Source: Bacteroidales bacterium (GTDB lineage: Bacteria > Bacteroidota > Bacteroidia > Bacteroidales > UBA932). Taken from it: a stretch of 64,000 bases of DNA. The stretch covers positions 45,320 to 109,319 of the forward strand of contig JAFSVL010000057.1 of assembly GCA_017445015.1 (NCBI GenBank), read 5' to 3'. The position numbers and the translations under genes were made by a program. Positions 53,068 through 62,107 of this stretch are shown one piece after another. Position 1 is the first letter of the stretch. The number at the start of each line of letters is the position of its first letter. Under the pieces are notes generated by a model. That model was not told the origin of the DNA, searched no databases, and was given only the letters and a program-made list of their open reading frames with translations.

Positions 53068-55508
53068 TATCTCAGCACGGCTCCGAAGTCCCGGGCATAA
53101 GCATCGAGGATACGCGCCATCGTCCGCTCCACATCGGCATCCGTCAGGGTCTTTTCATCGTCGCGCAGCACGAAACTCATGGCATACTGTTTCTTGCCAG
53201 CGGGGATTTTATCGCCGCGATAAACATCGAAGAGGCCCACGCTGCGCAGCAGTTTCTTCGCATTTTTCAGCGCACAGCCGCGCAGGTCGGAATAACTGAC
53301 GCCCTCGTCCAGGAGCAGGGCCAGGTCGCGGCGCACCTCCGGGAAACGGGGCAGTTCCCGGAATGCCACCTTGTCACGCTTTACCAGGAGGAAGAGCGTA
53401 TTCCAGTCGATTTCCGCAGCTACGACGCCCTGCTTGACGCCGAAGCGCTTCGCAAAGGCGGGCGCCACGATGCCGACGGTAGCCAGGACGCGGCCTTCTC
53501 CGGGCAGTTTATACACCACGCCCTCGGAATAAATATCGGCGGGAGCGGGTTCCGTCCACATCGAATAAAGGTCCGCGCCGTAGCGACGGAGCAGCATCGC
53601 CACATAACCCTTGAGCAGGAAGAAATCGCTGCTGCGCGGCGATCCGTTCCAGGATTTTTCCGGTGTTCCGCTCATCATCAGGCAGAAAACGGGATGCTCC
53701 TCATAGCCCGAGAGTTTCTGCGGATCCCCGTCGGGAAGCCGGCGATATACCGAGCCGTATTCGAAGGTACGCAGCGTATAGCACTGCCGGTTCACATTGT
53801 AGGCGACAGTCTCGAGACCGCCGGGCACCAGGCTCTGGCGCAGGACGTTCAGGTCGGAACTGAGCGGGTTGACAATCTTCACGCAAGCCTCCTCAGGGAA
53901 GGTTTCCAGGGAAGCATAAGCAGCCTGACGCGTCAGGGAGTTGTTCATGATTTCCGTGAAACCGTTCGCGGCCAGGAAAGCGGAAATGGCGTTGCGCACC
54001 GCCTCCGGTTCCGGAGACGGGGTCGCGTTCACCGACATTTTCATATGCTGCGGCAGCGCGATATTGTTGTAACCGTAGATGCGGAGGATTTCCTCCACGA
54101 CATCGCATTCCCGCTGCACATCCACCATATAGCTAGGCGCCAGCACTACGGCACCGTCCTCGCGACGCTCCACAAATTCGTAGGCCAGCGCATCGAGGAT
54201 GGTTTCGATGGCCTTACGGCCGACAGACTGGCCGACAAACGCATCGATGCGGGCATAATCGAGTTCGATGCGGGCGCGTTCGAAGGGCTTGGGGCACACT
54301 TCCAGGATTTTACCCGAGACCTTCCCGCCCGCACATTCCTGAATGAGAAGTGCAGCGCGCTTGAGCGCATACAGGCAGACGAGCGGATCCGCTCCGCGTT
54401 CGTAGCGGAAGGAAGCATCGGTCTGCAACCCCTCCCTACGCGCAGTCTTCCGGATAGATGCGGGGTCGAAATACGCGCTCTCAAGGAAAACATTGACGGT
54501 GCTCTCCGTAACGCCGGAATCAAAGCCGCCGAATACCCCCGCGATGCACATGGGGCGCGTTTCATCGGCAATGACCATATCCGTCGCTTTCAGTTTGCGG
54601 TCGATTTCGTCAAGGGTCTTGATTGCTTCGTCCTCGGCCGCACGGCGTACGACCACTTTACCGCCGCCGATGCGGTCCGCATCGAAAGTATGCAGCGGCT
54701 GCCCCAGTTCGAACAGCACGAAATTGGAAATATCAACGATGTTGTTGATGGGACGCAGACCAATGCTCATCAGGCGCTGCTGCAGCCACTCGGGAGAGGG
54801 ACCGACCTTGACGCCGCGGATGCTCAGCCCGGTGTAGCGGGGAGCGCCGTCGCTGTCCCGCACTTCCAGGCTGATATCGTCTCCGGGGCCTTCCGCGAAA
54901 GCATCGACGCCGGGGCGGACAAGTTCACAGGGCTTTCCGTTCAATTTCAGCCAGGCGTACAGGTCGCGGGCCACGCCCCAGTGGGAGGCGGCGTCCACAC
55001 GGTTCGCCGTGATTTCATATTCGATGACCGCCTCGGTCTCCAATTTGAGATATTGTTTGGCGGGCATCCCCACGGGCGCGTCCTCGGGGAGCACCATAAT
55101 GCCGTCATGGTTATTGCCCAGCCCCAGTTCATCTTCGGCGCAGATCATACCGAAACTCTCCACCCCGCGGATCTTGGATTTCTTAATCTTAAAATCTCCC
55201 GGAAGGACGGCTCCCACGCAGGCGAGCAGCACTTTTTGCCCGGCCGCCACGTTCGGTGCGCCGCAGACAACGGTCAGCGGCTCACCCGTCCCGGCATCCA
55301 CTTTCGTCACATGAAGGTGATCGCTGTCCGGATGCGCCCCGCATTCCAGCACCTTCGCCACCACGACGCCGGCCAGCCCGCCGGGGATACGTTCCGTTTC
55401 CTCCACCGCATCCACCTCGATTCCTATGGAAGTCATCGCCTCCGCGACCTGTGCGGGGGTAAGGTCACATTTCAAATAATCTTTAAGCCAGGAATAGCTG
55501 AGTTTCAT
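53067..55508 (-). CDS. pheT: phenylalanyl-tRNA synthetase beta subunit
   Basis: 813 residues, the full-length beta chain. Order: N-terminal start YSWLKDYLKCDLTPAQVAEA, EMAP-like tRNA-binding domain (VVVAKVLECGAHPDSDHLHV, CGAPNVAAGQKVLLA), B3/B4 editing region (ITANRVDAASHWGVARDLYA, SFRYERGADP), B5, the catalytic-like core (RQSLVPGGLETVAYNVNRQ), and the C-terminal anticodon-binding FDX-ACB domain (FRELPRFPEVRRDLALLLDE). pheS is not in the window, so the two subunits are unlinked here. It starts 5 bases after the ftsY stop region and is followed by the DUF4296 gene. Confidence 0.97.
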   Translation of the reverse strand: MKLSYSWLKDYLKCDLTPAQVAEAMTSIGIEVDAVEETERIPGGLAGVVVAKVLECGAHPDSDHLHVTKVDAGTGEPLTVVCGAPNVAAGQKVLLACVGAVLPGDFKIKKSKIRGVESFGMICAEDELGLGNNHDGIMVLPEDAPVGMPAKQYLKLETEAVIEYEITANRVDAASHWGVARDLYAWLKLNGKPCELVRPGVDAFAEGPGDDISLEVRDSDGAPRYTGLSIRGVKVGPSPEWLQQRLMSIGLRPINNIVDISNFVLFELGQPLHTFDADRIGGGKVVVRRAAEDEAIKTLDEIDRKLKATDMVIADETRPMCIAGVFGGFDSGVTESTVNVFLESAYFDPASIRKTARREGLQTDASFRYERGADPLVCLYALKRAALLIQECAGGKVSGKILEVCPKPFERARIELDYARIDAFVGQSVGRKAIETILDALAYEFVERREDGAVVLAPSYMVDVQRECDVVEEILRIYGYNNIALPQHMKMSVNATPSPEPEAVRNAISAFLAANGFTEIMNNSLTRQAAYASLETFPEEACVKIVNPLSSDLNVLRQSLVPGGLETVAYNVNRQCYTLRTFEYGSVYRRLPDGDPQKLSGYEEHPVFCLMMSGTPEKSWNGSPRSSDFFLLKGYVAMLLRRYGADLYSMWTEPAPADIYSEGVVYKLPGEGRVLATVGIVAPAFAKRFGVKQGVVAAEIDWNTLFLLVKRDKVAFRELPRFPEVRRDLALLLDEGVSYSDLRGCALKNAKKLLRSVGLFDVYRGDKIPAGKKQYAMSFVLRDDEKTLTDADVERTMARILDAYARDFGAVLR

Positions 55509-55513
55509 ATCGT

Positions 55514-56407
55514 TTATCTTAAATCTTCCGGATTGAACAATTTGGCGATGAATTTTCCTTTGTCGAAGGGCTCGATGTCATCGATGCCTTCACCCGTGCC
55601 GATAAAGCGCACGGGAACGCCGAAACGGTCCGAAACGCCCACGACGACACCGCCTTTGGCCGTCCCGTCGAGTTTGGTCAGGACCAGTGAGGTAACGGCT
55701 GTGGCACGCACGAACTCCGCCGCCTGCGCAAAGGCATTCTGACCGGTGCTGGCGTCGAGGATGAGCATCACTTCCTGCGGGGCTCCGGGGAGCACTTTCC
55801 CGATGGAATTACGGATTTTGGAGAGTTCGTTCATCAAATCGACGCGGTTGTGCAGACGGCCGGCGGTATCGATAAGGACGACATCCGACCCGCGCGCAAC
55901 GGCGGACTTGACCGTATCGTATGCCACGGCCGCAGGATCGGACCCCATCTGCTGCCTGACGATATCCACCCCGGCACGCTCCGCCCAGATGACCAGTTGG
56001 TCTACGGCGGCGGCACGGAAGGTATCTCCCGCACCCAGCAGCACCTTATAGCCCTGCTTGCGATACCAGAGCGCCAGTTTTCCGATGGTCGTCGTCTTGC
56101 CTACGCCGTTCACGCCGACGACCAGGATGACCAGCGGGCCCTCACCGGGATTCGGGCACAGGGCCCCCGGCACGCTGTCCGGGAGCAGGGCGGCGATCTC
56201 ATCCCGCAGCAGGCCGACGAGCTCATCGAAGGACATGTACTTGTCCTTCTGCACCCGCTCCTCCAGATTGTCTATGACCTTCAAGGTGGTATCCACCCCC
56301 AGGTCAGACTCTACGAGGGCCTCTTCGATGGCATCCAGCGTGTCGTCATCCACCCTGGACCTGCCGGCGATGGCCCGGCCTATCTTCTGAAAAAAACTCA
56401 ACGCCAT
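55514..56407 (-). CDS. ftsY: signal recognition particle receptor FtsY
   Basis: 297 residues from the ATG at 56407, set by the -7 box 6 bases upstream; there is almost no acidic A domain. The N domain (SFFQKIGRAIAG, IEEALVESDLGVDTTLKVID) precedes the G domain: GVNGVGKTTTIGKLALWYRK, GAGDTFRAAAVDQLVIWAER, VLIDTAGRLHNRVDLMNELS, SLVLTKLDGTAKGGVVVGV and FIGTGEGIDDIEPF. Receives ribosome-nascent-chain-SRP complexes at the membrane. In many Bacteroidales ftsY directly follows rpmB-rpmG-DUF4295; here about 5 kb of accessory genes lie between. Confidence 0.96.
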   Translation of the reverse strand: MALSFFQKIGRAIAGRSRVDDDTLDAIEEALVESDLGVDTTLKVIDNLEERVQKDKYMSFDELVGLLRDEIAALLPDSVPGALCPNPGEGPLVILVVGVNGVGKTTTIGKLALWYRKQGYKVLLGAGDTFRAAAVDQLVIWAERAGVDIVRQQMGSDPAAVAYDTVKSAVARGSDVVLIDTAGRLHNRVDLMNELSKIRNSIGKVLPGAPQEVMLILDASTGQNAFAQAAEFVRATAVTSLVLTKLDGTAKGGVVVGVSDRFGVPVRFIGTGEGIDDIEPFDKGKFIAKLFNPEDLR

Positions 56408-56413
56408 AGCCTG

Positions 56414-56421
56414 CAAAGTTA
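56414..56421 (-). promoter_or_regulatory. -7 box TAACTTTG for ftsY
   Basis: Minus-strand TAACTTTG, the same octamer as for the kinase pair at 20.9 kb. It ends 6 bases before the ftsY ATG at 56407, predicting a leaderless transcript. Confidence 0.55.
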
Positions 56422-56450
56422 ACAATCTGCAGGGAAAAATAAAAAAAGAT

Positions 56451-56458
56451 TATATTTG
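56451..56458 (+). promoter_or_regulatory. -7 box TATATTTG for the GT2 gene
   Basis: A perfect TAnnTTTG, the same octamer as for the LeuA-like gene; leader of about 45 bases to the ATG at 56507. Confidence 0.55.
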
Positions 56459-56506
56459 CAAAAAAGGCTACGCAACGCTATATCTGGTTTTATTGGCGAG
56501 GCTCTC

Positions 56507-57814
56507 ATGAATCAACTGTCATTAATGGAATTCAGCGTAGGATTTTTCAGGCTCCTGTACTTGACAAGCATGGTCCTGACGGTTGCCTTGACCCTGATGT
56601 ATTTTAATCAGATCTTCCATATGGTCACGAGCACTTTCCTCAAGAAAAAAACGTGGCCGGACGCCCGCAGGCGACATGCTTACGCTTGTATTATCCCTGC
56701 CCACAATGAGGAGGCCGTCATCGGCGACCTGATTGACAGCATCCTGCGGCAGGACTATCCGCAGGAACTGCTGCAGGTTTTCGTGGTGGCGGACAACTGT
56801 TCGGACCGTACGGCGGAGATAGCAAGAGGGAAGGGCGTCCATGTCCTTGTGCGCGACAATCCGCTCGAAAGAGGCAAGAGCTACGCCCTGGACTACGCTT
56901 TCAAGACAATACTTTCGATGAATCCCGCGCTCGGCGCGGAGGGCTATTTTATCTTTGACGCGGACAATTTCCTGACGCCGGACTATATCACCCAGATGAA
57001 CAAGGCATTCGACAGCGGAGAAGAAATCGTGGCCGGCTTCCGCGACTCCAAGAATTTTTCGGCAAACTGGGTATCCGGAGTAAACAGTTACATGTTCCTC
57101 AGGGAATCCCGGCAGATCCACTACAGCCGCGCGGCCATGGGCATAGGCAGTTTTGTCTCAGGAACTGGTTTCCTAATTGCCGGACGTCTGATACGGGAGG
57201 CCGGAGGCTGGCCCTACCGGACTCTGACGGAGGACATTGAACTCTCCGCCGACTATACCGCCCGGGGCGGCAAGGTAGCCTACTGTACAGACGCCGTATT
57301 CTATGACGAACAGCCCTGCTCCCTGTGGGACACTTTCCGCCAGCGACTTCGCTGGTGCAAGGGAATCCATCAGATTTTTGCGCACAGGGGAATGAAGATG
57401 ATCCTGAGTTTCCTCCGCCGCCCAAGCCTCACCAAATGGGGAATGCTGGTCCATATTTTTCCGCTTCCGGCCATTGCTTTCCTCTGGTTTATCATTTCGC
57501 CCCTGATCGGCGCCGTCTATGCCGCCGTCTGCTCGGTTCCGGCGGAACTCTATTTCTCAGAGTGCCTCAACATCGGCGTAGGCAGTTTCATTTATCCTTA
57601 CGCTGCGGTGTTTCTGGATGGATTGATACTGATGCTCCAGTACTACCGCCGGATCAACGCCGCCACCTGGAAGAAGTGGTGGTACATGTTCCTCTTCCCC
57701 ATAGGGATGTATCTCTTTGTCCCGGCGACCATCGCAGCGTTGTTCCTCCGCGTGGAATGGAAACCCACCCGACATTATAAATACGACGTCCCCCTGACCT
57801 TTTTTCGGACTTAA
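56507..57814 (+). CDS. processive-type family 2 glycosyltransferase, membrane-bound
   Basis: 435 residues from the ATG at 56507; upstream TTG codons fall in the promoter box. One N-terminal transmembrane segment (FRLLYLTSMVLTVALTLMYF), the GT2 domain (ACIIPAHNEEAVIGDLIDSI, FVVADNCSDRTAEIAR, YFIFDADNFLTPDYI with a DxD-type motif, TLTEDIELSADYTARG with the catalytic Asp, and QRLRWCKG, the QxxRW motif), then three or so C-terminal segments. This is the layout of cellulose/hyaluronan/poly-GlcNAc synthases. No PilZ domain and no bcsB- or pgaB-like partner gene is next to it, so the polymer or sugar product is open. It stands alone on the plus strand between minus-strand genes. Confidence 0.88.
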   Translation: MNQLSLMEFSVGFFRLLYLTSMVLTVALTLMYFNQIFHMVTSTFLKKKTWPDARRRHAYACIIPAHNEEAVIGDLIDSILRQDYPQELLQVFVVADNCSDRTAEIARGKGVHVLVRDNPLERGKSYALDYAFKTILSMNPALGAEGYFIFDADNFLTPDYITQMNKAFDSGEEIVAGFRDSKNFSANWVSGVNSYMFLRESRQIHYSRAAMGIGSFVSGTGFLIAGRLIREAGGWPYRTLTEDIELSADYTARGGKVAYCTDAVFYDEQPCSLWDTFRQRLRWCKGIHQIFAHRGMKMILSFLRRPSLTKWGMLVHIFPLPAIAFLWFIISPLIGAVYAAVCSVPAELYFSECLNIGVGSFIYPYAAVFLDGLILMLQYYRRINAATWKKWWYMFLFPIGMYLFVPATIAALFLRVEWKPTRHYKYDVPLTFFRT

Positions 57815-57830
57815 GATCGCAGGTAAACAT

Positions 57831-58664
57831 TTACTTGAGAATGGGCTCCAGACCCACGCGGAGTCCGGGCATGGGACACCGGGAATCCCGCTCGACAATC
57901 AAGGTCTTGAGACTGGCATAAGGCAGGATGAGCTGCTCAATCTCCTTAAGCGGAATCCCCTCTCCGAAATAAACTGGGGCAAAGTGTTCCCAGAACCGGA
58001 CAGCCAGTTGTTTGGGCATATGGAACGTCTCTCGGATAAAGGACTCATCACTGAGGCAACAGCTCAGGTAAACCATGCCCACATCGAAGAGGTGGTTGCC
58101 GAAACAAAAGTCCCCCAGGTCTATGAAATAGCGCTTGTCGCCCACAAAAACGGCGTTGCTGTACTGGAGGTCTCCGTGCACCGCCGTATCTTCGTCCGGG
58201 GTATCGGCGATAAACCGGGCAATCTTGTCCTTTTCAGTCTTGGAGAAAAAGGAACTTTCCGCCAGGAGCCGGTAGTACCGGTCTTTCACATTCTCAAACT
58301 GGGTGGTATCCACATGGATGGCATGCAGCTGCAGGCACATCCTGGCGAATTCGGCCGCATACCGCCGCACGTTTTCCGGATGGTCTCCCGTAGCGCGGGA
58401 ATAGGAAACCTTGCCGGGAATGCGACGGAAGAGGATGCCGTAACGGCCGTCCTCCGTTTCCACGTATCCGCCGGGTTCCGGAGTGGGGATGCCCATGTCG
58501 AAGACCTTCCGGGCCGTCAACATCTCGTCCAGAGGCTGCTGTATCTTGCCGGGAAAATACAGTTTAAGCATCAGGGAAGGGTCTGACACACAGTCGTAAC
58601 TATCCCCGTTGAACCCGCCCCCGGACAGGACGAAATCCTTCAATGATATCTTGGTGGGTGTCAT
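57831..58664 (-). CDS. aminoglycoside-phosphotransferase-like kinase (TIGR02172-type)
   Basis: 277 residues. Kinase-like fold: FVLSGGGFNGDSYDCVSDPSLMLKLYF-type N-lobe (GGGFNG loop, LKLYF with the Lys), catalytic HGDLQYSNAVFVGD (HGDxxxxN), and metal-binding FIDLGDFCFGN (IDxGD). The start TKISLKDFVLSGGGFNG recalls the TIGR02172 paralogous group described from Fibrobacter and common in Bacteroidales. The substrate is unknown; drug resistance should not be assumed. It starts 13 bases after the uncharacterised lipoprotein gene, so it may be the last gene of the exported-protein unit. Confidence 0.8.
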   Translation of the reverse strand: MTPTKISLKDFVLSGGGFNGDSYDCVSDPSLMLKLYFPGKIQQPLDEMLTARKVFDMGIPTPEPGGYVETEDGRYGILFRRIPGKVSYSRATGDHPENVRRYAAEFARMCLQLHAIHVDTTQFENVKDRYYRLLAESSFFSKTEKDKIARFIADTPDEDTAVHGDLQYSNAVFVGDKRYFIDLGDFCFGNHLFDVGMVYLSCCLSDESFIRETFHMPKQLAVRFWEHFAPVYFGEGIPLKEIEQLILPYASLKTLIVERDSRCPMPGLRVGLEPILK

Positions 58665-58677
58665 GAGTTCTGACTAT

Positions 58678-59487
58678 TCACTGTTCCAGCACCTCGACAG
58701 AGCCGTTCCTGCGGCAGATGAAGCGGACGGTGGTCAGGGGGGTGTTCATTTCACCACCGGCATAACCGGCAATCATAAGGGTGATATCCTCCTCGTCCAA
58801 CATCGCCTGATCCGCTGCGTAAAAATCCCATTCCACCGTACCTCTATACACCAGGTTGTCCATGAAGTGGTAATCCTCGTAAAGGTCCACGAGCTGGTAG
58901 GCGAAATTTTCGGGCGTGAGGTATTCCCGCGCGATGAGTTCCGTATTTTCGTACTCCCACAGGTAAGGCTTTTCCGGGTCCGAAGGCGTGATGGTCATCT
59001 TGCCGCCGTCGAAGCTGACGTCGAAGCTGAGGTCCTCATCCATTACGATGTCCCGCGTCCTGAAGGAAACCACCGCGGGCTTTCCCACAATGCGCTGTTC
59101 CCGGGGGTCGATTTGTATCAACAAGAGTTTGTGGGGCGTGTCTTTCACCAGATTCATGTATTTGAGGGTACGCTCCCCCCTGAAGCAGAAGCGGTCCGCA
59201 AAGTGGTCGGAATCCACCGTTTGCAGGCGGACGGCTTCCTTCATGTAGGCGAGTTGCTCGTCCGCCAGCACGTCATCGGGATTCTCGAATGAGGGGTCAT
59301 AGGCCGAAATGACGCCGATGGCGTAGGTAGCGTCCGGATTGTCGGGCTTCACTTTTACCCAAACTTTGGTGCCTCGCACCTCCTCGATGCTGACATCAAA
59401 ATTGCAGGGCGAGGAAACGATGATTTCTTTCCGCGTGCATGCGCCCGCGACCAGCAGGCAGAGGGCCAGGGATACGAACTTTTTCAT
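58678..59487 (-). CDS. uncharacterised lipoprotein
   Basis: 269 residues with lipoprotein signal SLALCLLVAGACTRKE. I do not recognise a family. The body is beta-rich and acidic, probably two immunoglobulin-like domains: the first is about residues 28-135 (FDVSIEEVRGTKVWVKVKP), the second about 140-269 (VDEDLS-like DIVMDEDLSFDVSFDGGK). A helical insert with a Tyr- and Asp-rich stretch (LVDLYEDYHFMDNLVY) sits in the second half. Its ATG overlaps the alpha/beta-hydrolase gene by 4 bases, so the two are probably made together. Confidence 0.7.
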   Translation of the reverse strand: MKKFVSLALCLLVAGACTRKEIIVSSPCNFDVSIEEVRGTKVWVKVKPDNPDATYAIGVISAYDPSFENPDDVLADEQLAYMKEAVRLQTVDSDHFADRFCFRGERTLKYMNLVKDTPHKLLLIQIDPREQRIVGKPAVVSFRTRDIVMDEDLSFDVSFDGGKMTITPSDPEKPYLWEYENTELIAREYLTPENFAYQLVDLYEDYHFMDNLVYRGTVEWDFYAADQAMLDEEDITLMIAGYAGGEMNTPLTTVRFICRRNGSVEVLEQ

Positions 59488-60695
59488 AACTGCGCAGCGA
59501 CAGATGCGATGAAACGGATGAGTCCCATGCTATGGGCACCGTAGTGTCCGAAGTCGAAGGTAATGTCACGGCCCTTGAAGTATTCCTCCGCCCGCTGGGC
59601 GTTGATGAAGGGGACCGTGTCGTCGTCGATGCTATGGAACATGAAGATGGGATATGCGGGAACAAAATTGAGCACGGAGTTGTACAGGAGGGCCCGGTAC
59701 AGGGACGCAGTTTTCGGCGAGGACCTGTCCATGCCTGTGGGGGTGATGAGTTCGCTGGCCACTTCGGTCCCCATCAGTTCTTCTATCTGCCCTATCGTGT
59801 ACTGCTTGGAATTGATCCAATCCTGGTAGTTTTCCAGAAGGCGCGGCTGGAAGAAATCCGCCATGTCCAGCCCCAGACGCTCGCCCTCATTGAGCCCCTG
59901 AATAATCATGGGAAGGACAGCAGGAATGCCGCTATGGTTCTCCTTGACGATGCTGTCATAGGTAACAGCGAGGTCGTACGGCCCGCCGCCGACAAAGACC
60001 TTCTTCACGGGAATCCTGTCTGCGTAATAGCGCTGTATGCTGCGCATCACGCCCAGGGTGGTGGACCCGCCCTGGGAATAGCCCATCAGGTACACCTCGT
60101 CGCCTTCCGGCGCCCTGCCGATGTGATCCAGGTAGGGCCTGACGGCCAGGGCCATGTCGATGACCGCGTTCGCCGTACTGAACACATGCATGTAGGGGTG
60201 GACCTGCCGGTACGTAATGCCGTAGCCGATATAGTCGGCCATGACCACCGCATAGCCCTTGGCGGCGAGGATTCCCTCCATCGGGAAGCACTCCGACGGA
60301 CACTCGTAATTGGCGCATACGGTATAGTGGCTCACGACGATTACGTTCTTGATTTTTCCGTCACGCGGAATGATCAGTTTGCCGGAGAGGGTAAGGGGAT
60401 TGCCGTCCACGTCGCGCCCCTGATAGGTGCCGCAGATATGGATGACACGGTTGCTGGTGATGCTGCCCAGCAGTTCCGTCGCCAAAGAAGACGCGTCGGT
60501 GACGGCCAGCCTGGTATCCGGGGCGTTCCCTTCCATGAACCGCACTTCCGGGTTCAGACTGCCATCCGCCATGGCCACGTCGGTCGATTGTACGGAAATG
60601 ACCTTGAACGCGTCAAAGTCGGCAAATTTAATCTCAGGCTTTGTGCAGGCGGCCTGCAGGCAGGCGGCGGCAAGGAACAGGACGGTCTTTTTCAT
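59484..60695 (-). CDS. alpha/beta-hydrolase lipoprotein
   Basis: 403 residues from the ATG at 60695, where a lipoprotein signal begins (FLAAACLQAACTKPE). Serine-hydrolase marks: nucleophile elbow YLMGYSQGGSTTLGV (GxSxG), acid in FMFHSIDDDTVPF, and His near the end in GHYGAHSMGL. The oxyanion region is VVSHYTVCANYECPSE, with two Cys that may form a disulfide. The layout resembles secreted lipase/esterase-like proteins of Bacteroidetes; the substrate is unknown. It is anchored outside the cytoplasm. It starts 4 bases after the beta-barrel gene and overlaps the next lipoprotein gene by 4 bases. Confidence 0.82.
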   Translation of the reverse strand: MKKTVLFLAAACLQAACTKPEIKFADFDAFKVISVQSTDVAMADGSLNPEVRFMEGNAPDTRLAVTDASSLATELLGSITSNRVIHICGTYQGRDVDGNPLTLSGKLIIPRDGKIKNVIVVSHYTVCANYECPSECFPMEGILAAKGYAVVMADYIGYGITYRQVHPYMHVFSTANAVIDMALAVRPYLDHIGRAPEGDEVYLMGYSQGGSTTLGVMRSIQRYYADRIPVKKVFVGGGPYDLAVTYDSIVKENHSGIPAVLPMIIQGLNEGERLGLDMADFFQPRLLENYQDWINSKQYTIGQIEELMGTEVASELITPTGMDRSSPKTASLYRALLYNSVLNFVPAYPIFMFHSIDDDTVPFINAQRAEEYFKGRDITFDFGHYGAHSMGLIRFIASVAAQL

Positions 60696-60699
60696 TATA

Positions 60700-61347
60700 C
60701 TACCAGGCATAATTGAGACTGAACGAGAGAAGGCGGGAACCCAGCATATACACCTTGGAAGCGCCGTTGAGGGCGAACAGTGCGCCCAACTCAATGCCGC
60801 CGGACCAATGGCCCCTCCCCAGTTGGACACCTAATATATTGATATTGAGGGCCGGGGAGAAAGCGCTTCCTCCGGCGTTGTCCAGAGCGACGTGCATTCC
60901 CGCGCCCGCCCCGGAATATAAGGTGACGATTCCCCTGTGCAAGTACTCCAGACGGACGGAGGGCATGACCACCAAGTTGTAACTACGCTGCTTTATGATC
61001 GGGCCGACGGGCCGGTGAGAGCGGTCAAAATCACCTTCTTCCCAGAAAATACCTTCCATATCCATCTGGCCGCCCACGCGGACCAGCTTGTTGATACGGT
61101 ACCCGTACGCCACAAAAAAATGGCCTGTGTAAAAACTGTTGAAGCGCTCATGGATGGAGAAGTCCTCCGGAAGCGCCTGCGGATTGGGATACTGATGTGA
61201 CGGGGAGTTGCCGAAAGCTAAGGCCTCGAACAGGGCATCTCCCCAGCCGATGCGCAACTGATGGCGCTGGCCGATATCCTTTGCCGGCTGTGCGACAGCG
61301 GCAAAGGATATCCATAGGAAAAGCGCCACTGAAAATAAACGTTTCAT
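60700..61347 (-). CDS. putative outer membrane beta-barrel protein
   Basis: 215 residues with signal peptide FSVALFLWISFAAVAQ. RIGWGDALFEALAFGN opens the mature part, followed by alternating beta-strands (FFVAYGYRINKLVRVGGQMD, LYSGAGAGMHVAL) and a C-terminal FSLNYAW with terminal aromatic residue. That suggests an 8-strand barrel of the outer membrane. No specific family recognised. It is the first of four closely spaced minus-strand genes, and starts downstream of the DUF4295 terminator. Confidence 0.65.
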   Translation of the reverse strand: MKRLFSVALFLWISFAAVAQPAKDIGQRHQLRIGWGDALFEALAFGNSPSHQYPNPQALPEDFSIHERFNSFYTGHFFVAYGYRINKLVRVGGQMDMEGIFWEEGDFDRSHRPVGPIIKQRSYNLVVMPSVRLEYLHRGIVTLYSGAGAGMHVALDNAGGSAFSPALNINILGVQLGRGHWSGGIELGALFALNGASKVYMLGSRLLSFSLNYAW

Positions 61348-61404
61348 ATAGTGTTTTTCTCCGTCGAAGACTTATAAGTGTCCTTATCCTATTTGTAAAC
61401 GAAA

Positions 61405-61425
61405 AACACCCGCAGGATGCGGGCG
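61405..61425 (-). terminator. terminator of the rpmB-rpmG-DUF4295 unit
   Basis: On the minus strand CCCGCA-TCC-TGCGGG is followed by TGTTTTTCG, 26 bases after the DUF4295 stop. Confidence 0.8.
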
Positions 61426-61450
61426 TAGCACATTTCATACCAGGGACGGG

Positions 61451-61609
61451 TTACTTCTTCTCGAAGAATTCCTTCGCCTTGGCTTCCTCGACGAGCTGCT
61501 CCGTGAAGACGTAAGCGCCTGTCTTGGGGGATTTCTCCATACGGATGCACTTGACCATGCTCTTGGCACCGGCCTTTGCTGCGAACGTTGCGACGGCTTT
61601 CTTTGCCAT
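61451..61609 (-). CDS. DUF4295 small basic protein
   Basis: 52 residues: MAKKAVATFAAKAGAKSMVK at the start, then IRMEKSPKTGAYVFTEQ and a Lys/Glu-rich end EFFEKK. It is the DUF4295 family, known only from Bacteroidetes and nearly always beside rpmG. High Lys content and the ribosomal-protein neighbourhood suggest a ribosome-associated role, not proven. It starts 16 bases after the rpmG stop and is the last gene of the unit. Confidence 0.88.
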   Translation of the reverse strand: MAKKAVATFAAKAGAKSMVKCIRMEKSPKTGAYVFTEQLVEEAKAKEFFEKK

Positions 61610-61625
61610 ATCTTAATCCTCCTGA

Positions 61626-61814
61626 TTACTTGATTTCACGATGGACGGTGACCTTCCCAAGATAAGGGTTGAACTTCTTGAGCTCAAGCCTTTCGGGGGT
61701 GTTCTTCTTGTTCTTGGTCGTGATGTACCTGGACATTCCGGGTACTCCGCTCTCTTTCTGCTCGGTGCACTCAAGGATGACCTGCACCCTGTTACCTTTC
61801 GCTTTCTTTGCCAT
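61626..61814 (-). CDS. rpmG: 50S ribosomal protein L33
   Basis: 62 residues. [20 protein letters not shown] and [20 protein letters not shown] are typical of L33, as is the end [16 protein letters not shown]. The CxxC pairs of zinc-binding L33 are missing (a single Cys), so this is the zinc-free form. It lies 11 bases after rpmB. Confidence 0.95.
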   Translation of the reverse strand: MAKKAKGNRVQVILECTEQKESGVPGMSRYITTKNKKNTPERLELKKFNPYLGKVTVHREIK

Positions 61815-61825
61815 AGTCCGTAAGT

Positions 61826-62068
61826 TTAAACAAGGTTAACCAATCCTTTCTTGCGGGCATCGCGAAGCGTGGCCTCGAGGCCGTTCTTCTCAATGATACG
61901 CATACCTTTGCAGGAGACCTTGAGGGTGATGAACCGCTGCTCCTCCTCGCTCCAGAACCTCTTGTTCTTGAGATTCAGGGAAAAGTCGCGCTTGGTGCGC
62001 AGTTTGGAATGGGACACATTGTTGCCCTTCATCCTTTTCCTTCCCGTTATTTGACAAACCTTTGCCAT
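61826..62068 (-). CDS. rpmB: 50S ribosomal protein L28
   Basis: 80 residues. The start [20 protein letters not shown] and the segment [15 protein letters not shown] followed by [18 protein letters not shown] identify L28. It is the first gene of rpmB-rpmG-DUF4295. A -7-like box lies about 40 bases upstream. Confidence 0.96.
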   Translation of the reverse strand: MAKVCQITGRKRMKGNNVSHSKLRTKRDFSLNLKNKRFWSEEEQRFITLKVSCKGMRIIEKNGLEATLRDARKKGLVNLV

Positions 62069-62107
62069 ATTCTATACTCTTTTTTAATTATTTCTCGCAA
62101 TGGGGTG

